Assembly (NCBI RefSeq): GCF_018069625.1
Contig: NZ_CP072941.1
Coordinates: forward strand, 124,001 to 188,000
Origin: Streptomyces yatensis
GTDB taxonomy: Bacteria; Actinomycetota; Actinomycetes; Streptomycetales; Streptomycetaceae
Length of the DNA stretch: 64,000 nucleotides
Reading direction: 5' to 3'
Position 1 is the first letter of the stretch; each line of letters opens with the position of its first letter. A program made the translations under genes and the position numbers. Below the pieces are notes generated by a model. That model ran no database searches and was not told where the DNA came from. It was given only the letters and a program-made list of their open reading frames with translations. Positions 51,637-60,316 of this stretch are shown here, in pieces.

Positions 51637-52377
51637 ATGCCCGACAACGTCTCTCTTCCCGACATCTCCGGTCGGCGAGTCCTGATCCCCGGTGGCACCG
51701 GAGGGGTGGGAGAAGGTGCGGTGCGCTCCTATCTCGCCGCCGGCGCACAGGTGGTGGTGCCCACGCGGAGCCATGAGCGGGCTGAGGAGTTCCGTGCCCT
51801 GCTCGGCGAGGCAGCGACCGAGCGCCTGCACCTCTTCGCGCACGACTACACGAGCTTCCCGGGCGCCGAGACGCTCGTGGAGACCATGGTCGACCGGATC
51901 GGGGGCGTGGACGACGTCGTCGCCCCGATCGGCGGTTGGTGGTACGGCAAGCGGCTCTGGGAGATCGACGAGGCGGACTGGCAGAGCGCTTTCGTGGACC
52001 TGGCGACCGCACACATGGCCGTGCTGCGCGCGGCCCTGCCCCGGATGACACCGCGGGGCGCGTACTCCATAGTCGTCGGCGAGTCCGCTTACGTTCCGAT
52101 CCCCGGGAGTGGCCTGGTCAGCATGGAGCAGACCGCGCTCCAGATGATGCACCAGGTGGTCGCCGCCGAGCTCCAGGGCGCCAAGCGCGTGTTCCTGCTC
52201 GAACTCGGTCCCGTAGCCACCCGCTTCGCCGAAGCCGGCGACCCCGCCCGGGTCACGGCCGCGCAGATCGGTGCGGTCGCCGTCGCGGCTTCCGCTTCGA
52301 CGCAGCCCGGCCGGCTGGTGCAGCTGCTGAACCAGACCCAGGCCGAAGAAGCCCTCGCATCGCTCGGAGCGGCATAG
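51637..52377 (+). CDS. Atypical short-chain dehydrogenase-like protein lacking the YxxxK motif
   Basis: A 246-residue Rossmann protein. The dinucleotide loop reads GGTGGVGEGAVRSYLAAGAQ at about residue 18. Where SDRs have Ser then YxxxK, this protein has VVGESAYVPIPGSGLVSMEQ, so the catalytic Tyr and Lys are missing and a Glu/Met pair stands in their place. It may be a sensor or a non-redox relative. AAGGAG is seven bases before ATG 51637. It is divergent from the MarR gene. Confidence 0.8.
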   Translation: MPDNVSLPDISGRRVLIPGGTGGVGEGAVRSYLAAGAQVVVPTRSHERAEEFRALLGEAATERLHLFAHDYTSFPGAETLVETMVDRIGGVDDVVAPIGGWWYGKRLWEIDEADWQSAFVDLATAHMAVLRAALPRMTPRGAYSIVVGESAYVPIPGSGLVSMEQTALQMMHQVVAAELQGAKRVFLLELGPVATRFAEAGDPARVTAAQIGAVAVAASASTQPGRLVQLLNQTQAEEALASLGAA

Positions 52378-52388
52378 CCGCACCGGCA

Positions 52389-53261
52389 TCAAGCGACTTG
52401 GAAGGATCGCTTGGACAGGCCGAACCGGTAGCCTTCGATCGTCGTCCGTACGGGTGCTTCGGCATCGGTCGCGGCTCCGAGGGTGACGAACATCGGCGTG
52501 TAGTGCTCGACGGTGGGGTGCGCGAAGTACACTGCGGGAGCGAGGCTGCGGTAGTTGGCCAAGGTGTCGACGTCGCCACGGGTGAGGGCGTCGGCCGCCC
52601 AGGCGTCGAAGTCGGCGGACCAGGACGGCACGACGTTGTGCACGAACTGGTCCCGGGTGAGAAAGGGAACCCCGTGCGTCATGTAGCCCGACCCGGCCAC
52701 GAGCACGCCTTCCTCCCGCAGGCCCTGCAGCCGACGGCCGATGTCCATCAGCCGGGCGGGGTCGTGGGTGGGCAGGGACATCTGCAGGACCGGGACGTCG
52801 CCGTAGGGGTACATGGTCTTCAACGGAACCCACGCGCCGTGGTCCAGGCCGCGGCCGGCGTGTTGGTGGACCGGTTCGCTGTCCGGCATTGAGGCCGCGA
52901 CCCTGGCGGCCAGTGCGCCGGCGTCCGGTGTCTCGTAGGTCATCTGGAAGTAGCGCTGGGCGAAGCCCCCGAAGTCGTAGACCAACGGCGTGCCCGGGCC
53001 CGTCGCCGAGAGGCTGAGCGGCGCCGATTCCCAGTGCGCGCTGACGATCAGGATCGCTGTCGGCTTGGGCAGTGCCTGGGACCAGCCGAACAGCTCGCTC
53101 ATCCACAACGCGTCCTCGAACAGCGCCGGAGAGCCATGGCTGAGGTACAGCGCGGGCATCGGACCATCGGCCGGCGTCCAGGGACGCTGCCCGCGACTGG
53201 CGGGAGCCTGCTCGATCATGAACCGGTCGTAGGCGGCCGCGGTATCGGCAGCAGCATTCAT
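52389..53261 (-). CDS. LigB/DODA-type extradiol ring-cleavage dioxygenase
   Basis: A 290-residue non-haem iron enzyme of the class III extradiol (YgiD/4,5-DOPA dioxygenase) family. The metal-site residues are LYLSHGSPALF at about residue 40, VSAHWESAPLS at about 75, and DHGAWVPLKTMYPYGDVPV at about 140 (AGRGLDHGAW). SGYMTHGVPF and AHPTVEHYTPMFV complete the site. ATG 53261 follows GAGGAC. It ends 12 bp from the convergent SDR stop and lies 100 bp downstream of the intradiol dioxygenase on the same strand. Confidence 0.87.
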   Translation of the reverse strand: MNAAADTAAAYDRFMIEQAPASRGQRPWTPADGPMPALYLSHGSPALFEDALWMSELFGWSQALPKPTAILIVSAHWESAPLSLSATGPGTPLVYDFGGFAQRYFQMTYETPDAGALAARVAASMPDSEPVHQHAGRGLDHGAWVPLKTMYPYGDVPVLQMSLPTHDPARLMDIGRRLQGLREEGVLVAGSGYMTHGVPFLTRDQFVHNVVPSWSADFDAWAADALTRGDVDTLANYRSLAPAVYFAHPTVEHYTPMFVTLGAATDAEAPVRTTIEGYRFGLSKRSFQVA

Positions 53262-53365
53262 ACGTGTCCTCGCTGGGTATTCCGGGGAGACGGACTTGTG
53301 TTTCGAGCCGGCGGGGTCGGCGCGGGCGCTCGTCGCGTCCGCTGCGTGTGCCGGCTCCGCGTCGT

Positions 53366-54241
53366 TCACTGAGGAGTGACGGCGGCGGCTTTGGCCGTGG
53401 GGCGCAGGACGAAGTCGTAGGTGAGGGTGCGGTAAGGCCGGTCGAGGCCGCGAGCGCGGTGGTCGTCGTGGCGGGTGGTCGTCTTGACCGCGTCGGCGGG
53501 GACGTTGCCTTCGATGGTGCCGGCGACCAGTGGGTCGCCGTCGAAGTAGATCTGGGTGGTCAGCGGCAGGCACCCGTCGGCGGAGACGATGGCGTGGATG
53601 TGCAGCGGGCGCAGGCCTTGAAGCCGCAACGCCCGGGTGAACGTGGCGAGCGGGCTGTCCGTGGCCAGGCCGAAGGTTTCGGTGCCGGGCATCACCGTGC
53701 GGAACTCGTAGCGGCCCTCGGCGTCGGCGATGATTCGGGCGCGGAGGTTGTCGACGGGGATGCCGGTGGAGTCGTTGGGGATGTTCAGCGGCTCGAAGTC
53801 GCTGGTGTCCATGCCGGAATAGACGTTGTTGGCGTCGATCTGCCAGATCTCGAGGGCCGCTCCGGGCAGCGGGTCGCCTGTGGTGGTGCGCACGGTCCCG
53901 GAAACGATGAGGGGTTCGCCGGGTTCGTCGGGGCGCATGGGCAGCACTGCGGGGCTGTGCAGGACGGGAGCGCCGGGGCGATGGGCGGGACCTTCCATCT
54001 CCCAGTGGCTCGCGCCGTCCTTCTCCGGGTGGGCGTAGGTCGCGCCCGCCGTTCCTTTCAGGACGGTCTTGTAGAACAGAATGCTCGCGGACGGCAGTTC
54101 CCCGGCGTCGGCGACCTGCTGCAGCCATTCGATGGTGGTGAGTAACTCCTCAAGGGTGACCTGGTGTTTGACGATGACGTCGTCGACGGCGCGGCGCAGA
54201 TCGGCGAAAACGACCTGCAGCCGGCTCTGGGACTCGCTCAC
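53366..54241 (-). CDS. Intradiol ring-cleavage dioxygenase (hydroxyquinol/catechol 1,2-dioxygenase type)
   Basis: A 291-residue Fe(III) dioxygenase with an N-terminal helical dimerisation domain (about residues 1-95: VVFADLRRAVDDVIVKHQVT) and the C-terminal catalytic barrel. The iron ligands are visible as YSGMDTSDF, GRYEFRTVMPG and PLHIHAIVS. It inserts both oxygens between the two hydroxyls of catechol or hydroxyquinol, giving muconate or maleylacetate. GTG 54241 follows AAGGAG at nine bases. Its start overlaps the stop of the alpha/beta hydrolase (GTGA). It is in the same direction as the resorcylate decarboxylase-like gene upstream. Confidence 0.9.
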   Translation of the reverse strand: MSESQSRLQVVFADLRRAVDDVIVKHQVTLEELLTTIEWLQQVADAGELPSASILFYKTVLKGTAGATYAHPEKDGASHWEMEGPAHRPGAPVLHSPAVLPMRPDEPGEPLIVSGTVRTTTGDPLPGAALEIWQIDANNVYSGMDTSDFEPLNIPNDSTGIPVDNLRARIIADAEGRYEFRTVMPGTETFGLATDSPLATFTRALRLQGLRPLHIHAIVSADGCLPLTTQIYFDGDPLVAGTIEGNVPADAVKTTTRHDDHRARGLDRPYRTLTYDFVLRPTAKAAAVTPQ

Positions 54242-55060
54242 GTGCGTTGGCTCCTTTTCGGTGCGGGGACAGTGCGGTTCGGACGGACGCGATGACGCGT
54301 CAGGGAATCGAGCGCGGAGGCATTCCACTCCGGCGGGGCTTCCCAGAACGCCGCGTGGCCGACCTCGTCGAGGACACGGAATTCCGTGCTGGGCAGGTGT
54401 CGGGCGAGCTGTCGCATGAGGGCTGGCGGTATCAGCAGGTCGGCCACACCGACGAGCAGCAGGAGGGGCGTGGTGAAGCCGGCCAGCCGGGCAGAAGTGA
54501 TCGGCGTGCGTGTCCCACTCCCGAAGGTGAATTCTCGCTCTTGGTGCGCGGCGGCCCGAACCGCCTCCCACCGCCGGACTCCTTCGGGGTGAAGCGCGCG
54601 GTATCCGGCCGACAGTTCCGAAGATGCCAGGGCAGTGAGCCGAGTTCAGGCGTGACGCACCGGGCTTGCTCCTCGAGGTAGTCGGCGTCGGCGAGCCCGC
54701 CGACGGTCCCGCTGAGCACCAGCGAGGTCACGCGCTCTGGGTGGAGGAGGCTGTACTCCAGTGCGATCGGCCCACCGCCCGCGGCGGCGACCAGGTGTGC
54801 CGCGTCCACACGGAGGCGGTCCAGTAGGTGGTGCAGGTCTGCCACATCGCCGACGCGGTCCACAGCGTCCCCGCTGGGGAGCGACTCGTGCCGCGGCGGT
54901 CGTAGGTGACAACCCGGAAGCCGGCCGAGACGAACTCGCCGACCTGGTGCACCCAGCTGTCCGCGGAGCCCGAGGCGGGGTGCAGGAAGACGACTGCGTC
55001 CCCGCCCGTGCTCGAATCGGTGAAATACAGCGAGCCATCCGGGCCAGGCAGAACCGGCAC
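54238..55060 (-). pseudogene. Alpha/beta hydrolase with two frameshifts
   Basis: The N-terminal frame (from GTG 55060) reads AVVFLHPASGSADSWVHQVG and RVVTYDRRGTSRS. Near 54880 it shifts into a second frame, DVADLHHLLDRLRVDAAHLV then GGGPIALEYSLLHPERVTSL. Near 54615 a second shift is needed to reach ELSAGYRALHPEG and LPSTEFRVLDEVGHAAFWEA. The nucleophile elbow is AAAGGGP where GxSxG is expected, so the catalytic Ser may also be lost. The stop at 54238 overlaps the intradiol dioxygenase start. It is either a recent pseudogene or carries sequencing errors. Confidence 0.75.
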
Positions 55061-55085
55061 ACGAAACCCCTTTCCGCACGAATGG

Positions 55086-56075
55086 TCAGCGCCGGATACC
55101 GGCAATGAGCTCTTCCCAGTTCCGGTAGGCGATGCGCTCGCGGTCGGCCTCCACGATCGGCGCCGTTTCCAGGAAGCGCTGCGCGGATCCGGCGCGCTCC
55201 CGGTTGAACGGGTAGTCGGAGGCGTACATGATCCGTTCGATCCCCACTGTCTCCAGGCCCCACCGTAGGTACTTGTGGCTGGAGATGCCGCCCGGGGTGA
55301 TGAAGATGTTCGAACGGAAGTACTCGGCGATCGGGCGCCGCAGCTCGGTGAACTTGTCCATGGCCGCGATGCGGTCGAGGTAGAACAGCACGACCTCGCC
55401 CCAGTGCCCCAGGACGAGCTGCAACCCAGGGAACCGGTCGAAGACGCCGGCGATGATCATCCGGAGCACGGTCAGCCCGGCGTCGTAGTGCCAGCCGAAC
55501 GCGCCGGTGGCCAGCATGTCGTCCACCGGCGCGCCGAAACCGCGGTAGTAGGCCTTGGTGACAGCCGGGAACGGAACGCTGGGGTGCAGGTAGACGGGTA
55601 CGCGCAGATCCTCGGCAGCCTCGTAGATGTCCCAGAATTCGGGCGCGTCCAGAGCCCGGCCATCGGAGTTCGCGTTGACCAGCGTGCCGTTGAGCCCCAG
55701 CTCGGTGACCGCGCGCTGCAGTTCGGCGGCTGCGGCGGACGGAGCGGATGTGGCGAGCGCCGCGAACCCCTGGAAGCGCCCGGGGTGGCGGCGCACGGCG
55801 GCGGCGATCGCGTCGTTCGTGGGCGCCTGCAGGGCGACCGCCTCCGCCGTGTCGAGGTTCTGCAACCCCGGCGTCGTGAGGGACAGCACCGATACGTCGA
55901 TCCCGGCGTCGTCCATCGCGGCGATGCGTTCGCTGTCGAGGTCCAGCAACGCCGGCGTGATGTCACTGGCGACGGCCCACCTCATCATCGGCTCAGTGAG
56001 CCGGGGGTCGCGCCGCTTCCACGCCTCCACCACGTCGGCGGTGACGAAGTGCTCCTCAAGACCGTAGAGCCGCAT
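55086..56075 (-). CDS. Amidohydrolase-family decarboxylase (gamma-resorcylate decarboxylase-like)
   Basis: A 329-residue TIM-barrel enzyme of the ACMSD/Amidohydro_2 group that decarboxylates aromatic acids such as 2,6-dihydroxybenzoate without oxygen. The N-terminus GLEEHFVTADV holds the first metal ligand (ExH variant). Other landmarks are VPVYLHPSVPFP, LQLVLGHWGEVVLFYLDRI and MYASDYPFNRERAG. ATG 56075 lies six bases after the FMN reductase stop. With the intradiol dioxygenase downstream, a resorcylate-to-resorcinol/hydroxyquinol route is likely. Confidence 0.86.
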   Translation of the reverse strand: MRLYGLEEHFVTADVVEAWKRRDPRLTEPMMRWAVASDITPALLDLDSERIAAMDDAGIDVSVLSLTTPGLQNLDTAEAVALQAPTNDAIAAAVRRHPGRFQGFAALATSAPSAAAAELQRAVTELGLNGTLVNANSDGRALDAPEFWDIYEAAEDLRVPVYLHPSVPFPAVTKAYYRGFGAPVDDMLATGAFGWHYDAGLTVLRMIIAGVFDRFPGLQLVLGHWGEVVLFYLDRIAAMDKFTELRRPIAEYFRSNIFITPGGISSHKYLRWGLETVGIERIMYASDYPFNRERAGSAQRFLETAPIVEADRERIAYRNWEELIAGIRR

Positions 56076-56081
56076 CAGGGC

Positions 56082-56645
56082 TCAGCTTCGGACGGACTTG
56101 AGCGCGCCGGCCCAGGACTCGAGCTGGTCGAACAGCACGGAAGCGGTGTCGTCGTGTACCGGGGAGGGCTTGAACACCGAGAAGTTCTCGAAGTCGGTGA
56201 ACAACGAGAACGACAGCTGCTGGCGCACGTGGGCCAGTTGCAGCTCGCTCGAGATCGCCCGCAGGTGCTCGATCGCCCGTGTACCGCCGAGCGAGCCGTA
56301 CGACACGAAGGCGGCGGCCTTGTTGTTCCATTCGGCGTAGAGGTAGTCGATGGCGTTCTTCAGTACCCCCGAGGTCGAGTGGTTGTACTCCGGGGTGACG
56401 AAGATGTACCCGTCGAACTCCTTGATCTTGGCGGACCATGCCTTCGTGTGCTCGCCCGCGTATACGCCCCGGCTCGCCGGCACGGCCTCGTCCAGGTGCG
56501 GCAGCGGGTAGTCGAGCAGGTCGACCAGCTCGTAGTCGGCATTGGCGCGCTCCTTGGCCTTGGTCAGCACCCAGTTCGCCACCGCTTCGCCGTTACGGCC
56601 GGGGCGGGTGCTGCCGAGGATGACGGCCAGCTTCAAGTTGCTCAT
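56082..56645 (-). CDS. NADPH-dependent FMN reductase
   Basis: A 187-residue flavodoxin-fold reductase. LAVILGSTRPGRNGEAVANW at the start binds FMN, and FVTPEYNHSTSGVLKNAIDY is the family motif near residue 85. It could supply FMNH2 to a two-component aromatic monooxygenase. GGAAGG precedes ATG 56645. It is the first gene of the aromatic operon, divergent from a MarR gene with operator-like palindromes between. Confidence 0.88.
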   Translation of the reverse strand: MSNLKLAVILGSTRPGRNGEAVANWVLTKAKERANADYELVDLLDYPLPHLDEAVPASRGVYAGEHTKAWSAKIKEFDGYIFVTPEYNHSTSGVLKNAIDYLYAEWNNKAAAFVSYGSLGGTRAIEHLRAISSELQLAHVRQQLSFSLFTDFENFSVFKPSPVHDDTASVLFDQLESWAGALKSVRS

Positions 56646-56667
56646 GAACGGTCCTTCCGATCCATCA

Positions 56668-56720
56668 CACTTGAATGTTCAAGTGAGACTTTAGCCCGCT
56701 TCACATGAATGTTCAAGTCA
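56668..56720. promoter_or_regulatory. Two operator-like palindromes in the aromatic operon promoter
   Basis: CACTTGAA-TG-TTCAAGTG (56668-56685) is a perfect palindrome. A degenerate second copy, CACATGAATGTTCAAGTC, lies at 56703-56720. Both sit between the divergent FMN reductase and MarR genes, so they are probably MarR sites controlling both transcripts. Confidence 0.72.
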
Positions 56721-56773
56721 ATCCTTGGTGACGCCAGTAGACTGCGCACATGCCTGTCCCAGGGGAGTCCGAG

Positions 56774-57235
56774 GTGTCCGAGCCGCGCTGGCTCACCGGT
56801 GACCAGCTGGCGGCGTGGCGCGGGTTCATGAAGCTCCTCCAGCGGCTGCCGGCGGCGCTGGAGTCGCAGCTCCAGCAGGACTCGAAGCTCAGCTTCATCG
56901 AGTACCACGTACTGGCGCACCTGTCCGACCAGCCCGAGCGTCGCATGAGAATGAGCGAGCTTGCGGTCATGGCCAACACGGAGCTGTCCCGCCTGTCCCA
57001 CATGATCGGCCGGCTCGAGCGACGCGGGTTCGTGCGCCGCGAGCCCGACCCGCACAACGGGCGTTACACGCAAGCGATCCTGACCGAAGCCGGCTACGCC
57101 TACTTGGCGGAGACGGCACCCGGACACGTGGCCCGGGTACTGGACCTGTTCGTCGACGTGCTGGACCCGGGCGAACTGCGAACGCTGCACCGGATCTCCG
57201 ACAAGGTGCTCGCCCACATCGAGAGAGCAGGCTGA
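56774..57235 (+). CDS. MarR family regulator
   Basis: A 153-residue dimeric regulator. SFIEYHVLAHLSDQPERRMR, MSELAVMANTELSRLSHMIG and RREPDPHNGRYTQAILTEAG form the winged helix, flanked by dimer helices. GTG 56774 follows AGGGGAG at six bases and is preferred; ATG 56750 is in frame and possible. It is divergent from the aromatic operon and likely responds to its phenolic substrate. Confidence 0.87.
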   Translation: MSEPRWLTGDQLAAWRGFMKLLQRLPAALESQLQQDSKLSFIEYHVLAHLSDQPERRMRMSELAVMANTELSRLSHMIGRLERRGFVRREPDPHNGRYTQAILTEAGYAYLAETAPGHVARVLDLFVDVLDPGELRTLHRISDKVLAHIERAG

Positions 57236-57533
57236 AACGACGAGCCACCACCCGCCGGATGGGAGTTGCCCCGGTCTGATGGCCTCGGAGGGGCTTGCAA
57301 CCCCAGCTGCGGATTGTGTGAGGTCAGCCAATGCCTCAGCAGCATGTCGACGTTCGAATTCGACGGCGCTGAGCTGGCCGTTCCTATCCCGTCTCGGGAG
57401 ACAGGCATGCGGTTCGGTCTTGAGGTAGAGGGTTGGGTGTCGATGCGGGCGAACTCGGGTCGGGGCCCCGCGTGATCTGAGCCTGCTTATGGGGGGCGAG
57501 GCACGACCGCAAGGCGCGGAGGCTTCCGCCCCC
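57236..57533. other. Intergenic stretch
   Basis: About 300 bp with no supported gene, leading to a strong terminator-like stem. Confidence 0.5.
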
Positions 57534-57563
57534 GGCCCCCGGCCAAGATCCCGGCCGGGGGCC
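57534..57563. terminator. GC-rich hairpin terminator
   Basis: GGCCCCCGGCC (57534-57544) and GGCCGGGGGCC (57553-57563) form a perfect 11-bp stem around AAGATCCC. It stands between the MarR gene end and the ALDH fragment end, so it may serve both strands. Confidence 0.72.
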
Positions 57564-57640
57564 ATGCGTGAGAGCTGTTGGAATGAGGGGCAAGTCTTCG
57601 CCGCCGGCGGCGCCCGGTCTTCCGGGTGCCGCCCGCTCGC

Positions 57641-58120
57641 TTACTTGCGGATCAGCACGGTCTTCGGATTGGTGAAGAATCGTCGGCCTTCATCGCCGTG
57701 CTCGGTCCCCAGACCTGACTGCTTGTGGCCGCCGAAGGGTACGTCTGCCTTGGGTATGGATCTTGGCGACAGCGACGGCAGCCAGGTCCCACAGGGAGCC
57801 GTGGCCGCCGGGGGTAGAAGACGGCGTCGACATCGTCGGCCGCGACCGAGTCGAGGCGCACCGTGTTCGACAGCGCGGCGGTGGCCTCGGGATCGGTCTC
57901 GAAGCGCCGGGTCTCGTCGGTCTGGAAGCCGGGCTCGTTGCTCTTCGGGTCCAGCGGCGGCCGGCCATCCTTCGGAGAGGCCGGCACGATCTCGGCACCG
58001 GCGTCCTTGAAGCGGTAGTACGGCGCCGCCAGCTCCTCCAGCCAGAAGCCGGTCTTCCTTGCCGGTGTGCCCGAGCTCGTCATGCGAGGCGAGAACGGTG
58101 AGAACCTTGATGACTATCAC
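57641..58120 (-). pseudogene. Chimeric pseudogene: PfpI/DJ-1 amidotransferase N-terminus joined to an aldehyde dehydrogenase C-terminus
   Basis: From about 58110 the sequence reads IKVLTVLASHDELGHTG, shifts frame, then ARKTGFWLEELAAPYYRFKD and TAALSNTVRLDSVAADDVDA, followed after another shift by GGHGSLWDLA. That is the first two thirds of a type 1 glutamine amidotransferase-like (PfpI) protein. At about 57765 it switches to DVPFGGHKQSGLGTEHGDEG and FFTNPKTVLIRK, the last part of an aldehyde dehydrogenase. Neither active site survives. The position of the expected start codon reads ATC after AAGGAG. It retains its own operator upstream. Confidence 0.78.
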
Positions 58121-58127
58121 TCCTTAG

Positions 58128-58141
58128 TAGACCGGTCGTCT
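58128..58141 (-). promoter_or_regulatory. TetR operator copy 1
   Basis: TAGACCGGTCGTCT matches the operator copies at 59651 and 60317. It lies just upstream of the chimeric pseudogene, showing that the lost gene belonged to the same regulon. Confidence 0.68.
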
Positions 58142-58223
58142 CTTCCGAAACAAATGGTCACGCCGCGGTCACGGCGTGGATCCGCCGGCTCCTGCGCGCG
58201 CATGATCTCGCGGGTGACAGCGA

Positions 58224-59630
58224 CTAAAGGTTCGGTCGAAGGTCGCGGACCGGGCTGACCGACTCCAGCAGTGATGCCAGGTGCAGCACGGTCGACTCGG
58301 CATGCCAGTTCGCGGCGAGCTGCACACCGATCGGCAGCCCATCCGTACTGGTCCCGAACCGCATCGACAAGGCCGGCAGGCCGGTCACGTTGAACGGCAC
58401 CGTCGCGGTCTGGATGTGCGTGAACGGCACCGTCTGGCCGTTGATCACGAACTCCTCGGCCCCGTGCTCGTGCGCGGGGATCGGCAGTACGGGAAGCAGC
58501 AGCGCGTCGAACTGCGAGAAGTACGCGGAGAACCCGTCACGCAGCCGCTCGATGCCCTGCTCGGCGGCCACGTAGTCCTCCATCGAGGTGTTCGGGGTGG
58601 CGAGCATCGACTTGGACATGCGGAACATCTCGTCCTCGTGGCCGGCCGTCGCCTCGGCCATCGCGGGCTTGAGCTCCATGACGTGCTGCAGGTTGAACAG
58701 TGCAAGCGGGTTGTCCCGTTCGAGTGCAGGGATGGTCACCTGCTCGATCTGCACACCGATGGCACGCAGCGCCTCGGCGGCCTTCTCGACAGTCTCGGCG
58801 ATCTGGGGGTCGATCGGGCCGAGACCGGAATCGACCAGCCATCCGACGCGGAGCGCACGGCCGAGACCAGAACCCACGCCGGTGTCGAACTCCTGCGGAA
58901 CGGTGGCGAAGCCGTCGAGCCCGTCCGGGCCGGTGAGCTGCGAGTACGCCAGCGCGACGTCGCGAACCGAGCGCGCCATCGGGCCGACATGCCAATCGCG
59001 GCGCGGGACCCGTGGCCAGACGCCCGTCATCGGGATACGCCCGTGGGTCGGCTTGAGCGCGACGATGCCGGTGTGCGCAGCCGGACCGCGCACCGAGATC
59101 GCCAGGTCGCTACCGAGACCGAACGGAGCGATGCCCGCCGCGATGGCGGCCGACTCACCGCCGCTGGAGCCGCCCGGGGTACGGTCGAGGTTCCAGGGGT
59201 TGTTGCTGCGCCCGGTCACCAGGTTGTCCGACTCGGTCGAGTACGAAAACTCCGGCAGGTTCGACTTCCCCAACAGGATGCCACCGGCCTTCTTGATCCG
59301 GGCGACGCTGGTGGCGTCGGTTTCCGGGATGCGGCCTTTGAAGATGGGCGAACCGCGCTGTGTCAGCACGCCTGCCGTGTCGAACGAGTCCTTGACCGTG
59401 AACGGCACACCGTGCAGCGGCCCGACCGCCGCACCGGCAGCCAGCGCCTCGTCCGCCGCCTTCGCCGCGTCCACGGCGCCGTCGGCGATCGTGACGATCG
59501 CGTTGATCTTCGGGTTGATCACCGCGAGGCGGTCCAGGTGCGCCTGCACCACCTCAACCGACGACACCTGCTTCGTACGGATCAACTCCGCCAGCTCGGT
59601 CGCGTCGCGGTAGAAGAGTTTGTCGGCCAT
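58224..59630 (-). CDS. Amidase signature family hydrolase
   Basis: A 468-residue enzyme that hydrolyses carboxylic amides. The catalytic Lys is in PFTVKDSFD at about residue 80, the cis-Ser in [17 protein letters not shown] at about 155, and the nucleophile Ser in [13 protein letters not shown] at about 175. The oxyanion positions that are usually GG before the Ser read AI (SDLAIS), a variant seen in some actinobacterial amidases. AGGAGGAAT is four bases before ATG 59630. It lies directly downstream of the TetR gene with an operator between, and probably processes a xenobiotic or amide substrate. Confidence 0.88.
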   Translation of the reverse strand: MADKLFYRDATELAELIRTKQVSSVEVVQAHLDRLAVINPKINAIVTIADGAVDAAKAADEALAAGAAVGPLHGVPFTVKDSFDTAGVLTQRGSPIFKGRIPETDATSVARIKKAGGILLGKSNLPEFSYSTESDNLVTGRSNNPWNLDRTPGGSSGGESAAIAAGIAPFGLGSDLAISVRGPAAHTGIVALKPTHGRIPMTGVWPRVPRRDWHVGPMARSVRDVALAYSQLTGPDGLDGFATVPQEFDTGVGSGLGRALRVGWLVDSGLGPIDPQIAETVEKAAEALRAIGVQIEQVTIPALERDNPLALFNLQHVMELKPAMAEATAGHEDEMFRMSKSMLATPNTSMEDYVAAEQGIERLRDGFSAYFSQFDALLLPVLPIPAHEHGAEEFVINGQTVPFTHIQTATVPFNVTGLPALSMRFGTSTDGLPIGVQLAANWHAESTVLHLASLLESVSPVRDLRPNL

Positions 59631-59650
59631 CAGATTCCTCCTATGGATAT

Positions 59651-59662
59651 TAGACCGGTCTA
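59651..59662 (-). promoter_or_regulatory. TetR operator copy 2
   Basis: TAGACCGGTCTA is a perfect 12-bp palindrome 21 bp before the amidase start. It matches sites at 58128 and 60317. Confidence 0.75.
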
Positions 59663-59708
59663 CTTTTTAGCCGCCTCCGCCGGTCCTTTCGGGACGGCCC
59701 TGGTCGGA

Positions 59709-60296
59709 TTAGAGGTGAAGCATCTGGCGAGTCAGCGCCATCGCGCGGTCCAGGTGGCCGGGGTTACGGTTCACCTTGGCGAGTACGCTCGCCCCCAGCC
59801 ACGCTTGGTACAGGGCGTCGGCGGTGAGCCGTGGCGCCCCCTCGATGGACAGAGAGCCGTCTTCGAGGCCGCCTTTGACCATCGTCTCGACACGGTCGAT
59901 GATGCCTGCGGTGCCGTCCTTCAGTACGGCTCGCATCGATTCCGACAGATCGCAGACCTCGGCGGCGAGCTTGACGACCAGACAGCGACCCTGGCAGTCG
60001 CCGACGAGCTGCTTGTCGCGGAACTGCTGCCAGTAAGTCATGAGCCGATCCGCATAGGTTCGTCCAGGCGCGGCGATGATCCGGTCCATGTTGGCCAGGT
60101 AATCGTCGAAGTAGCCCTGCATCATGGCCTCGCCGAAGGCATCCTTCGAGTCGAAGTAGTGGTAAAACGAACCCTTCGGGACGTCGGCTGCGGTGAGCAC
60201 CTCTGTAAGCCCCACAGCCGCGTACCCCTTCTGGGCCACCAGCTCCTGGGCCGTGTCGAGTATGACCTGTCGCGTGTTCGTCTGCTTGACCACCAT
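59709..60296 (-). CDS. TetR family regulator (AcuR/NemR-like)
   Basis: A 195-residue repressor. The HTH is at about residues 8-50 (VILDTAQELVAQKGYAAVGL; DVPKGSFYHYFDSKDAFGEA). The ligand domain begins with YADRLMTYWQQFR and contains CQGRCLVVKLAAEVCDLS, whose cysteines resemble the electrophile-sensing ones of NemR/AcuR regulators; that comparison is inference. ATG 60296 is the start. TAGACC operators precede this gene, the amidase and the chimeric pseudogene, so it controls all three and itself. Confidence 0.88.
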   Translation of the reverse strand: MVVKQTNTRQVILDTAQELVAQKGYAAVGLTEVLTAADVPKGSFYHYFDSKDAFGEAMMQGYFDDYLANMDRIIAAPGRTYADRLMTYWQQFRDKQLVGDCQGRCLVVKLAAEVCDLSESMRAVLKDGTAGIIDRVETMVKGGLEDGSLSIEGAPRLTADALYQAWLGASVLAKVNRNPGHLDRAMALTRQMLHL

Positions 60297-60316
60297 AACT
60301 CGACCCTAGCTCGGAT

